Positions 13,407 to 20,885 of a stretch of DNA of 34,956 nt are shown here, piece after piece (within the stretch, counting starts at the first letter, position 1; each line of letters begins with the position of its first letter). The notes below the pieces were generated by a model, which had not been told where the DNA came from, did not search any database, and saw nothing but the letters and a program-made list of their open reading frames with translations. The DNA comes from an uncultured Dorea sp. Its GTDB lineage: Bacteria; Bacillota; Clostridia; Lachnospirales; Lachnospiraceae. Both the position numbers and the translations under genes were made by a program. The stretch spans positions 1 through 34,956 of the forward strand of contig CAJUTH010000039.1 in the NCBI GenBank assembly GCA_910589275.1. Reading direction: 5' to 3'.

Positions 13407-15377
13407 TTAAAGCTTCATAGCAGCGTCGTATGCTTCCTTGGTAGCGTCCAATGCCCGGCGGGCTCTTGTAGCGTCTCCTACTACATGTACCTCTGGTACG
13501 ATAGCCCGGATCTCATCAGCAAAATCATAGACAACCTCCGGTCCCTCCCGGTGCGTATACCTTGAAGAAAAGCCCATAGACAGAACAACCGTATCAAATC
13601 CTCTTGCTTCATAGAGCGTCTCGTCCGACTTATCAGCCGCATTTTTATAGCTTACGCCGTCCGGGAAGATTTCGGATACCGCCGCGCTTGTAATCTGTTC
13701 AATACCGTATTTTTCAAATGCATCCATCAGGAATACTCTGTGCTCATGGATCACATCCGGTCCGATGGCATCCCGCATCTCGATAACAGACACCTCATGT
13801 CCCTGCTCTGCCAAGAACTCTGCGGTCTCAGCGCCGACCATACCGCCGCCTACTACCAGTACCTTGTGTCCCACCGGGCGTTTTCCTTCCAGACAGTCGA
13901 TGCCGTGAACGATCTCAGGACTTGTGATGCCTTTGATAAACGGAAGGATCAGCGTCTCGGAACCAGTAGCTAAAATCACTGCGTCCGGGGTATCTGCCTT
14001 CAGCATCTCGGCGGTAACCTTAGTATTCATCTTAATAGTAACGCCGGCCTTCTCACATTTTACAACGTAGCTGCGGATCATACCTGTGATATCGCCTTTT
14101 CCCGGAGGGTAGGCCGCCAGTCTCATATTGCCGCCGAGCTTATCGGAAGCTTCAAATAACGTAACGTCGTGTCCTCTTCTCTTTGCCGTAAATGCAGCGC
14201 ACATACCCGCAACGCCGCCGCCGATCACATAGACCTTTTTGGGTTTGTCGGCCATCGGGAATCCTTCGGACTCACGGCCAAGCTTCGGATTGGTCAGACA
14301 GCAGACCGGATTGCCCTGATACATATTGGCAACGCAGCCTTGCAGGCAGGCAATACACGGAGTCATATCCTCCAGCCTTTCCTCTAACGCCTTTTTCGGC
14401 ATATGAGGATCAGCCAGTGACTGGCGGCCAAATGCAACCAGATCAGCCTTGCCCTGTCTTATCATCAGCTCTGCAAACTGCGGCTCTGTATAACGTCCTA
14501 CTGTGATAATCGGAACGGATACGGATTTCTTAATGTTCTCCACCAGCTCTGCGGAGAATCCGCCATGGATCCCTGTAGGCGCCCACATATACTCATCCTT
14601 CAAATGTACGGCTCTTGAAACATGGAGTCCGTCAACCCCGCAGTCCTCCAGATAAGCGGCAATGGCGCACATATCGTGATTATCCAGTCCGCCGAACATA
14701 TCCTCGGTACTGTTGATACGGGCGAGAACCGCAACCTTCCCTTCGGTCTTCGCTTTTACTTCCTCGATGATCAGCCGTGAAAACCGCATCCTGTTCTCGA
14801 ACGTACCGCCAAATTCATCAATACGCTTATTAGTCCTTGGGGACATGAAAGAATTTACAAGATAGCCGTGAGCCATATGGATTTCTACTGCGTCAACCCC
14901 GGCTTTCATAGCCCGCAATGCAGCCTCTCCATAGCCCTTAATCAACTGGTATACCTTTTCCGTAGAAACTTCCTTCGGAATATCCTTCTTCTCAGAGGCT
15001 TGAATAGAGGTAGCCGCCTCAATCGGCGCGCCCGCATTCTTCGCATTTCCCTCCGGGCCCGCATTCTGGAGCTGGATAGAAAGGCATCCGCCCTCGGCAT
15101 GGACTGCATCCGCAATCTTTTTCAGGCTCTCGATGCTGTCGTCATTGTACAGGCAGGGCTTTCTCGGTCCGCCCTTGGCTCCCTCATGTACCACCGTCGC
15201 CTCAATCGTAATCAGGCCGAACTGTCCCTTTGCTCGCTCTGTATAGTATGCAAGAGACTGCTCAGACCATGTTCCGTCTGTATTTGCAAAGTTATTTCCC
15301 ATGGGCGGAACTACAAAACGGTTCTTTACTGTCATAGGTCCAATCTGAATTGGTGAAAACATATTTTTGAATTTCAT
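13407..15377 (-). CDS. Old-Yellow-Enzyme-type NADH:flavin oxidoreductase with [4Fe-4S] and FAD domains (2-enoate/2,4-dienoyl reductase family)
   Basis: 656 aa flavoenzyme of the 2,4-dienoyl-CoA reductase/2-enoate reductase/BaiCD type. Residues 1-335 form the FMN TIM barrel, with EIHMAHGYLVNSFMSPRTN (165-183; Tyr172 likely at the active site) and ENRMRF (194-199). The iron-sulfur motif C341-x2-C344-x3-C348-x11-C360 follows. A FAD fold begins at VIGGGVAGM (384-392), and a second GxGxxG (VVGGGMVGAETAEFLAEQG) marks the NAD(H) domain. Such enzymes reduce C=C bonds conjugated to a carbonyl or carboxylate. In this operon the substrate might be the unsaturated product of the YdiB-like step; that is inference. 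BaiCD-like bile acid activity is possible by family but no other bai gene is nearby. Start ATG 15377 has AGAGAGGA nine bases upstream. Confidence 0.9.
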   Translation of the reverse strand: MKFKNMFSPIQIGPMTVKNRFVVPPMGNNFANTDGTWSEQSLAYYTERAKGQFGLITIEATVVHEGAKGGPRKPCLYNDDSIESLKKIADAVHAEGGCLSIQLQNAGPEGNAKNAGAPIEAATSIQASEKKDIPKEVSTEKVYQLIKGYGEAALRAMKAGVDAVEIHMAHGYLVNSFMSPRTNKRIDEFGGTFENRMRFSRLIIEEVKAKTEGKVAVLARINSTEDMFGGLDNHDMCAIAAYLEDCGVDGLHVSRAVHLKDEYMWAPTGIHGGFSAELVENIKKSVSVPIITVGRYTEPQFAELMIRQGKADLVAFGRQSLADPHMPKKALEERLEDMTPCIACLQGCVANMYQGNPVCCLTNPKLGRESEGFPMADKPKKVYVIGGGVAGMCAAFTAKRRGHDVTLFEASDKLGGNMRLAAYPPGKGDITGMIRSYVVKCEKAGVTIKMNTKVTAEMLKADTPDAVILATGSETLILPFIKGITSPEIVHGIDCLEGKRPVGHKVLVVGGGMVGAETAEFLAEQGHEVSVIEMRDAIGPDVIHEHRVFLMDAFEKYGIEQITSAAVSEIFPDGVSYKNAADKSDETLYEARGFDTVVLSMGFSSRYTHREGPEVVYDFADEIRAIVPEVHVVGDATRARRALDATKEAYDAAMKL

Positions 15378-15418
15378 CTCTTTTTTCCTCTCTTTATCAT
15401 TTCGTTCCGGTGTTCCGA

Positions 15419-15454
15419 CACGTTTATAGACCTGCTTTTCTAATCATAAACGTG
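15419..15454. repeat. Inverted repeat CACGTTTAT/ATAAACGTG
   Basis: Perfect 9-bp arms (15419-15427 and 15446-15454) with an 18-base spacer, in the untranslated region about 40-80 bases before the flavoenzyme start codon. It could be an mRNA hairpin or a protein-binding site; it has no U-run. Confidence 0.6.
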
Positions 15455-15514
15455 CCGCCCTCCATATCCTGGCAAATCTGTCTAAATTTTCACAAATCTT
15501 CGTACAACATACGC

Positions 15515-15582
15515 CGGACTTATCTTTCGATGGATCCCCCCGGAAAGCTTCCGCCTTCTGAATTTCCTAAAGGATAAGTCCG
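15515..15582. repeat. Hairpin with CGGACTTATC/GATAAGTCCG arms
   Basis: Perfect 10-bp arms at 15515-15524 and 15573-15582, enclosing a second small palindrome, CGGAA-AGC-TTCCG (15541-15553). A T-run (CAATTTTT) follows on the plus strand only, where no gene precedes it. On the minus strand it sits inside the operon, between the TIM-barrel gene and the flavoenzyme gene. Confidence 0.6.
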
Positions 15583-15596
15583 CAATTTTTAACAAT

Positions 15597-15635
15597 CTAG
15601 TACAACAAATATTAAGTAATTGACAATTGTACTAG
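15597..15635. repeat. Inverted repeat CTAGTACAA/TTGTACTAG containing copy 1 of a 29-base dispersed sequence
   Basis: Perfect 9-bp arms at 15597-15605 and 15627-15635; the right arm overlaps the stop codon of the TIM-barrel gene (15632-15634). Bases 15597-15625 (plus strand) are 26/29 identical to the minus-strand sequence at 26220-26192; the shared core is AATATTAAGTAATTG. The differences are three A/G transitions. Together with the two hairpins upstream, most of the 254-base gap 15378-15631 is inverted repeats. Confidence 0.75.
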
Positions 15636-16471
15636 TCTTCTAACAGCTCCGGCCATGTCTCAGCAAGAACCTTCTTTGTATTCTCATATGTATAAGCGGC
15701 AGCCTCGTTCAACCCGCGTCCTAAAATCTCGTCAGAAATAACCTCAACGCCTACTGCCTTCGGATCCACGCCCGCTTCTTTGATCATCTTAACAAATCCA
15801 GCGGTATCCTTTGCGCCGGTTCCCGGTGCAAGACGGTCATGCATAGACTCATCCCTTAAAATAGAAGCTGCATACGGTCTCTCATAAGCGTCGTTAATCT
15901 GAATTGCCACAGTCTTTGCAGCCTGCTCTTTGGTAAGGATATCGTATGACTGATTTGCCCTTACCCAGTGCCATGTATCTAAAATCAGCGCTGCGTTCTC
16001 AGCGCCGGAAGCCTGAACAACAGCCCATGCCTTCTCAAGGTTCGGAAGTCCTGAGTATGGCATCGGCTCAACGCCGATCACTCTCTTGCCTGCCCTGTGG
16101 CATAACTCTTTTAACTTCTGAGCGGTATGCTCTACGGAATAGTTCTCCATCAGACCACAGTTGATGTGGTTCACTCCAAAGAGATCGCACATATGGAAAC
16201 ACATCTGCTCTTTATATTTCTGCTCATAAGAACGGTTATCCTCTGCCCACTGAACGATATACTCAACCTCTGTACACTTCATTCCATGTTTCTCTAGAAT
16301 TGCAAGGATATCCTCATCGTAAAGACCCTCATTCAACGCATCAACATAAGTCTCCGCCCGAAGCCCGATTCCGTCATAGCCCGCTTCCTTGGCAGCGATC
16401 ACACGGTCCTCAAATTTACACTGATCTCCCAGCGTCCATGAACTGATTGTAATTGGATGTTTTTTTGACAT
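15632..16471 (-). CDS. TIM-barrel sugar phosphate isomerase/epimerase-family protein (xylose isomerase-like, AP_endonuc_2 fold)
   Basis: 279 aa metal-dependent TIM-barrel protein of the group that includes hydroxypyruvate isomerase, IolE/IolH and 3-dehydroshikimate dehydratases (AsbF/QuiC type). Likely metal ligands in order: E135 in GVEPM, D165 and H168 in LDTWHW, Q191 in IQIND, E243 in GVEVIS; the R213-x-x-PGTG loop is also typical. In this operon it might dehydrate or isomerise a dehydroshikimate-like intermediate, but the family is broad and an inositol-, tagatose- or ketose-type reaction is also possible. I chose ATG 16471 (MSKKHPIT) because AAGGAG lies nine bases upstream; the frame runs open to 16567 but that part overlaps the promoter. 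First gene of the operon, divergent from the LysR gene. Confidence 0.85.
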   Translation of the reverse strand: MSKKHPITISSWTLGDQCKFEDRVIAAKEAGYDGIGLRAETYVDALNEGLYDEDILAILEKHGMKCTEVEYIVQWAEDNRSYEQKYKEQMCFHMCDLFGVNHINCGLMENYSVEHTAQKLKELCHRAGKRVIGVEPMPYSGLPNLEKAWAVVQASGAENAALILDTWHWVRANQSYDILTKEQAAKTVAIQINDAYERPYAASILRDESMHDRLAPGTGAKDTAGFVKMIKEAGVDPKAVGVEVISDEILGRGLNEAAAYTYENTKKVLAETWPELLED

Positions 16472-16546
16472 TGCTCTGTTCTCCTTCCATTTGTTCAAAT
16501 CAATCATTTTTTTGTAAATAATCCAACTCAAACCTGTCATATTTAC

Positions 16547-16561
16547 TATAATCAAATTATA
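16547..16561. promoter_or_regulatory. Palindrome TATAAT-CAA-ATTATA in the divergent promoter, candidate LysR site
   Basis: Perfect 6-3-6 inverted repeat overlapping the -10 of the catabolic operon promoter. It contains T-N11-A (T at 16549, A at 16561). It lies in the 195-base space between the LysR gene and the TIM-barrel gene, where a LysR regulator would be expected to bind. AT-rich palindromes can arise by chance, so this is only a candidate. Confidence 0.4.
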
Positions 16562-16584
16562 ATCCATCGTTAAAATAAAATCAA
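16556..16584 (-). promoter_or_regulatory. Predicted promoter of the TIM-barrel/flavoenzyme/dehydrogenase operon
   Basis: Minus strand TTGATT (16579-16584), 17-base spacer, perfect TATAAT (16556-16561), about 85 bases before the chosen start codon. The imperfect -35 fits a promoter that needs an activator such as the divergent LysR protein. Confidence 0.65.
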
Positions 16585-16666
16585 ATTGTAAATATCACAC
16601 GAATCAATAGATTTTATTTATAATTTATGATAAAATAAGTCTATACAAAAGATGAGGAGGGATGTT

Positions 16667-17554
16667 ATGAATCTTTATCACTTGCGATACTTCGTGACAC
16701 TTGCTCACCTTGAGCACTACACAAGAGCCGCTGAATTACTATCTATCACACAGCCAAGCCTCAGCCATGCAATTTCTTCCCTTGAGAAGGAACTTGGCAT
16801 CAAGCTCTTTGAAAAAGAAGGACGCAATGTGGTCCTTACCAAATGCGGACAGGCATTTTTAGAGGATGTGGAACAGGCGCTGGATATTCTGGATTCCAGT
16901 ATCAGCAGCCTGCAGATGACCGGAAGCGGAGAAGGACTGATCGACATCGGCGTACTGCGTACCCTGAGTACGAATCTCGTACCGAATATCGTCCGGAGTT
17001 ATCTGGACTCGCACCCTCACAGGCAGGTTGATTTCCGCTTCTTTAATTCAACCGGGCTTACGCCGGATCTGATCGCGGAGCTGAAGGAACGCAAATACGA
17101 CATTGCCTTCTGCTCCATGATGGAAAATGAGCCGACCGTGGAATTTATCCCCATCGCAAGGCAGGAACTGGTGCTGATCGTTCCGAAGGGTCATCCCTTA
17201 GAAGGCAGGGATAACATCAACCTTGCAGAATCGCTGGACTATCCCCTGATCGGGTTTTCCAAAAGAAGCGGCCTCAGGCCGATTATCGACAAGCTGTATG
17301 AACAATGCGGATCGATTCCCAAATACGCTTACGAGGTGGAAGAGGATCACGCCGTGGCGGGTCTGGCAGGCGCCAATTTCGGCACTGCAGTCGTTCCTAA
17401 CATGCCGATTCTAAATTATATGCCGGTCAGCGTGATCCATATCGCCGAACCAAGCTGGGAGCGCATGTTCTATATGTGTACCTTAAAAAATGTCTATCAG
17501 GCCCCGGCTGTCCTTGAATTTAAAGAATACGCAAAAGAACACGCCGCACTTTAA
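16667..17554 (+). CDS. LysR-family transcriptional regulator
   Basis: 295 aa regulator. Residues 1-60 hold the winged HTH: MNLYHLRYFVTLAHLEHYTR, then ITQPSLSHAISSLEKELGIK and LFEKEGRNVVLTKCG. Residues 85-290 form the periplasmic-binding-like effector domain, with IDIGVLRTLSTNLVPNIV and LIVPKGHPLEGR. Divergent placement next to the catabolic operon is the classic arrangement for a LysR activator that responds to the pathway substrate, here perhaps a hydroaromatic acid or its oxidation product (inference). The frame opens at ATG 16652, but AGGAGG lies six bases before ATG 16667, which also gives the normal MNLYHLRYF start. It ends in a terminator whose stem overlaps the last codons. Confidence 0.93.
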   Translation: MNLYHLRYFVTLAHLEHYTRAAELLSITQPSLSHAISSLEKELGIKLFEKEGRNVVLTKCGQAFLEDVEQALDILDSSISSLQMTGSGEGLIDIGVLRTLSTNLVPNIVRSYLDSHPHRQVDFRFFNSTGLTPDLIAELKERKYDIAFCSMMENEPTVEFIPIARQELVLIVPKGHPLEGRDNINLAESLDYPLIGFSKRSGLRPIIDKLYEQCGSIPKYAYEVEEDHAVAGLAGANFGTAVVPNMPILNYMPVSVIHIAEPSWERMFYMCTLKNVYQAPAVLEFKEYAKEHAAL

Positions 17555-17571
17555 GTGCGCGTGTTCTTTTT
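17537..17571. terminator. Bidirectional terminator between lysR and gpsA
   Basis: Stem GAACACGC(c)GCACTT / AAGTGCGCGTGTTC with one bulged base, followed by TTTTT on the plus strand and TTTT on the minus strand. It overlaps the LysR stop codon and would also end the der-plsY-gpsA transcript, about 80 bases after gpsA. Confidence 0.88.
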
Positions 17572-17648
17572 AACGTCTCTGAATACCTTTGTCTTATACA
17601 GAAAAACCTTTGGGAAACTGCGGGGCAGGCATATCAATGACTGCTCCA

Positions 17649-18659
17649 TCAGCTCCATGGCTTCGCGGTATGTTCCGGCTTGCCCTGCCGCATCATCAAA
17701 TCGCCTACGGCCTCCGCCGCGTCCTTACCCTCAAAGAGAACCGCATTTACCTGCTCCACAATGGGCATGTCTATGCCGTATTTCCTTCCAAGCTTAACAG
17801 CCGCCTTGGTAGAATACACACCCTCCACAACCATTTTCACCTCATCCATGGCCTCCTGCATGCTCATTCCCTGCCCGATCAGATAACCCGCCTTCCGGTT
17901 ACGGCTGTGTATGCTGGCGCAGGTTACGATCAGATCCCCAACTCCTGTAAGGCCGGTAAAGCTCTCCACGGCTCCTCCCATTTTAACTCCCAGTCTGGAT
18001 ATCTCATGGATCCCTCTCGTAATCAGCGCGGCCTTCGCGTTATCCCCATAGCCGAGCCCGTCGGCAATCCCGGCTGCCAGTGCGATTACATTTTTGAGAG
18101 AACCTCCCAGCTCCATTCCCAGCATGTCAGGGCTTATATATACCCGGAAAAACTCATTCATAAAAAGCCTCTGAAGGTATTCTGCAGTCTCTCTTGTCCT
18201 TGCTCCGATCACTACGCTGGTAGGCAGCTCTCTCGCCACCTCCTCCGCATGGCTTGGCCCCGATAGAACTGCCACGTCCGCAGAGGGCAGTTCCTCCTCG
18301 ATCTGCCCTGAAAGGGTCAGAAGAGTGCTCTCTTCAATCCCTTTAGCCACATCTACAATCATCTGCCCTTCCCTCACATAAGCTTTCATCTTCCTTGCCG
18401 TAGCCCGTACTGCCGTGGAAGGAACCGCCATGACCAGCACATCCTTTCCCTCTATCGCAGACTCCAGATCCGAAGTAAACTCCATATCCTCCGGCAGACG
18501 CACTCCCGGAAGCTTGCTTTTGTGCTCTCTGACCTCAGAAAGCTCCCTTGCTTCCTCTTCTTTGTAGGACCAAACCTTCACCCTGTGCCCATTCTTGTGC
18601 AGCAGAAGCGCCAGCGCCGTTCCCCAGCTTCCCGCGCCGATTATACCGATCTTTGCCAT
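17649..18659 (-). CDS. gpsA: Glycerol-3-phosphate dehydrogenase [NAD(P)+]
   Basis: Cytosolic enzyme that reduces dihydroxyacetone phosphate to sn-glycerol-3-phosphate for phospholipid synthesis. 336 aa, the normal length. The N-terminal Rossmann motif GIIGAGSWGTALALLL (5-20) and the catalytic region LGGSLKNVIALAAGIADGLG (about 190-210, with the active Lys in SLKN) are clear, as is GLTGVGDLIVTC (about 242-253). The next step, acylation by PlsY, is encoded just upstream, giving a local supply line for lysophosphatidic acid. ATG 18659 follows GGAGGATAGAGATT. The last few residues (GKPEHTAKPWS) are not especially conserved. Last gene of der-plsY-gpsA. Confidence 0.96.
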   Translation of the reverse strand: MAKIGIIGAGSWGTALALLLHKNGHRVKVWSYKEEEARELSEVREHKSKLPGVRLPEDMEFTSDLESAIEGKDVLVMAVPSTAVRATARKMKAYVREGQMIVDVAKGIEESTLLTLSGQIEEELPSADVAVLSGPSHAEEVARELPTSVVIGARTRETAEYLQRLFMNEFFRVYISPDMLGMELGGSLKNVIALAAGIADGLGYGDNAKAALITRGIHEISRLGVKMGGAVESFTGLTGVGDLIVTCASIHSRNRKAGYLIGQGMSMQEAMDEVKMVVEGVYSTKAAVKLGRKYGIDMPIVEQVNAVLFEGKDAAEAVGDLMMRQGKPEHTAKPWS

Positions 18660-18728
18660 AATCTCTATCCTCCGTCCATCTTAAAACTTACTGTCCGCTC
18701 TCCTCACATTCATTTACCGTTTGCATTA

Positions 18729-19376
18729 TTAGGATTTCTTTCCTACGCTCAACTTATTCTCCGTTCCTGTCATCAGCCTCTTAATATTTGCACGGTGCTT
18801 GAAAATGGCGGAGATCACCAGCAGAAACGCAATCGCATAAATCTCATACAGCAATCCTCCCGTAACCTTGTAATACCCGGTCTGCCCCAATACCACCACT
18901 GAGATAAAATATACCGTGACTACAACCATCGAACCCACTGACACATACTTTGTACCGGCTACAATCCCTGTAAATACCGCAAGGCACAATACCACCGTCC
19001 ACGCGTTGGTCGTGCTGGCAATCAGTCCGGCCGTAACCGCAATCCCTTTTCCTCCTTTAAACTTCATATAAAAAGGATAATTGTGTCCCAAAACCGCCCC
19101 CATGCCGGTATACATAGTAAGCACAGGCAGAAGGTCCCTCTGAGAGTTCCGGAAAATCACACAGGCAAGGATCACTGCGAAAATACACTTAAACGCATCG
19201 CCGAAAAAGGTAATCGCCCCCGCCTTCCATCCCAGCGTCCGAAGCGCGTTGGTAGCTCCCGCATTCCCGCTCCCCATCTGCCTGATATCCACCTTCTGGG
19301 TCTTTCCATACAGATAGCCCGTCTGTATCAGCCCAAATCCATATCCTATTGCCAAACATATCAAACGCTCTATCAT
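18729..19376 (-). CDS. plsY: Glycerol-3-phosphate acyltransferase PlsY
   Basis: Membrane acyltransferase that transfers an acyl group from acyl-phosphate to glycerol-3-phosphate to make lysophosphatidic acid. 215 aa with about five to seven hydrophobic segments. The PlsY motifs are present: MGSGNAGATN (about 34-43) with conserved Ser and Asn, and LGHNYPFYMKFKGGKGIA (about 96-113) with the catalytic His-Asn and glycine-rich loop. The start is two bases after the der stop, implying coupled translation. A 69-base gap to gpsA follows with no clear terminator. The order der-plsY-gpsA is common in clostridia. Confidence 0.95.
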   Translation of the reverse strand: MIERLICLAIGYGFGLIQTGYLYGKTQKVDIRQMGSGNAGATNALRTLGWKAGAITFFGDAFKCIFAVILACVIFRNSQRDLLPVLTMYTGMGAVLGHNYPFYMKFKGGKGIAVTAGLIASTTNAWTVVLCLAVFTGIVAGTKYVSVGSMVVVTVYFISVVVLGQTGYYKVTGGLLYEIYAIAFLLVISAIFKHRANIKRLMTGTENKLSVGKKS

Positions 19377-19378
19377 GA

Positions 19379-20707
19379 CTAACGCTCCTTCTCCTTTCTC
19401 TCACGAATAAAGAACTTTAAGGATGTTCCTTTAAATCCAAAAGCTTCCCTGATCTTATTTTCCAAATATCTGGTATAAGAAAAATGCATCAGCTCCTTAT
19501 CATTCACAAAGATCACAAATGTAGGCGGCTTTACCGACACCTGAGTGATATAGTAAAGCTTCAGCCTCTTTCCCTTATCCGACGGCGGCTGCTGCAGGGC
19601 GACCGCCTCCATCATGATCTCGTTCAGCACGCCGGTAGCCACCCTAAGCGTCTGGTTTGCGATTACCATATCAATCTTATCAAATAATTTCGGAAGCCTC
19701 TGCCCGGTCTGTGCCGAAACATACATAATCTCCGCATACGGCATAAAGGAAAGAATCTGACGCACCCTGCTCTCATATTCGCGCATCGTCTTGTCATTCT
19801 TCTCAATGGCGTCCCACTTATTTACAACGATAATGATCCCCTTTCCTCTTTCATGCGCAATCCCGGCAATCTTGGCATCCTGCTCGGTCACGCCTTCCGC
19901 AGCGTCAATCACCACCAGAACCACATCCGCCCGCTCCACCGCCGTCACGGTCCGGATAATGCTGTAGCGCTCCAAGTCCTCCTTGATCCGGCTCTTTCTC
20001 CTCAGACCCGCCGTATCAATAAACACGTACTGCTTTCCGTCATGGGTGACTTCCGTGTCAATGGCGTCCCTTGTGGTCCCGGCCACATCCGACACAATGA
20101 CCCGCTGCTCCCCTAAAAGCTTATTCACAATGGATGACTTGCCCACATTGGGTTTCCCCACGATCGCAATCCTCGGCCGTTCATCCTCTTCCTCGTCCGC
20201 AGACCTTTTCGGAAAATGCGCCGCAACTTCGTCTAGCATGTCCCCGATTCCCAGTCTGGAAGCGGCGGATACCGGTATCGGCTCCCCGATTCCCAGATTG
20301 TAAAATTCATAGACATCCGGCATATATTTATCAAAATTATCTACCTTATTCACCACAAGCACTACCGGCTTGCCGGATCTCCTGAGCATGTCCGCAACCT
20401 TAGAATCCGCGTCCACCAGTCCCTGTCTTACGTCGGTAATAAAAATAATCACATCCGCCGTATCAATGGCAATCTGCGCCTGCTCCCTCATCTGCGACAG
20501 AATAATATCCTTACTCTCCGGTTCAATACCGCCCGTATCTATCAGCGTAAATTTGCGGTCCAGCCAGTCCACATCCACATATATGCGGTCTCTTGTAACT
20601 CCCGGAGTATCTTTCACAATCGAAATCATCTCTCCCGCCAGCCCGTTGAAAAGCGTAGATTTTCCCACGTTCGGCCTTCCAACAATGGCTACTACTGGTT
20701 TTCCCAT
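19379..20707 (-). CDS. der: Ribosome biogenesis GTPase Der (EngA)
   Basis: Tandem GTPase that helps assemble the 50S ribosomal subunit. 442 aa. First G domain: GRPNVGKS (10-17), DTPGVTRD (33-40), DTGG (57-60), NKVD (120-123). Second G domain: GKPNVGKS (184-191), DVAGTTRD (207-214), DTAGLRRK (231-238), NKWD (296-299). A C-terminal KH-like domain follows, ending in basic residues (FFIRERKEKER). The open frame could begin at TTG 20725, but ATG 20707 is preceded by GGAGGAGG and starts the conserved MGKPVVAIVGRPNVG. First gene of the der-plsY-gpsA cluster, divergent from prs. Confidence 0.96.
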   Translation of the reverse strand: MGKPVVAIVGRPNVGKSTLFNGLAGEMISIVKDTPGVTRDRIYVDVDWLDRKFTLIDTGGIEPESKDIILSQMREQAQIAIDTADVIIFITDVRQGLVDADSKVADMLRRSGKPVVLVVNKVDNFDKYMPDVYEFYNLGIGEPIPVSAASRLGIGDMLDEVAAHFPKRSADEEEDERPRIAIVGKPNVGKSSIVNKLLGEQRVIVSDVAGTTRDAIDTEVTHDGKQYVFIDTAGLRRKSRIKEDLERYSIIRTVTAVERADVVLVVIDAAEGVTEQDAKIAGIAHERGKGIIIVVNKWDAIEKNDKTMREYESRVRQILSFMPYAEIMYVSAQTGQRLPKLFDKIDMVIANQTLRVATGVLNEIMMEAVALQQPPSDKGKRLKLYYITQVSVKPPTFVIFVNDKELMHFSYTRYLENKIREAFGFKGTSLKFFIRERKEKER

Positions 20708-20785
20708 AAATTTCCTCCTCCTCAAAATATCTTGTTACAATTCACTGGGTGTCTGCTTCGGTGAACTATAACCAATATCTATTGT

Positions 20786-20791
20786 AGTATA
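20786..20791 (-). promoter_or_regulatory. Possible extended -10 promoter of der
   Basis: Minus strand TGTTATACT is a good extended -10 (TGn-TATACT) about 80 bases before the der start codon; no convincing -35 is visible. Confidence 0.4.
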
Positions 20792-20811
20792 ACACATTTC
20801 TTTTGATATGG

Positions 20812-20841
20812 TTGACCTTTTTTAGTAAAAAGTGGTATAAA
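20812..20841 (+). promoter_or_regulatory. Predicted sigma-A promoter of prs
   Basis: TTGACC (20812-20817), 18-base spacer, TATAAA (20836-20841). The transcript would start about 35 bases before the prs ATG at 20886, whose RBS is AGGAG. Confidence 0.65.
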
Positions 20842-20885
20842 TAACATAGAGGCTTTTTTCAAAATATGAATATTAGGAGACACAC

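Noticed and set aside
13407..15377. Assignment of the flavoenzyme as bile-acid BaiCD or BaiH
   Set aside because: The domain order is the same, but none of the other bai genes is nearby and the neighbours point to hydroaromatic substrates; family-level naming is safer.
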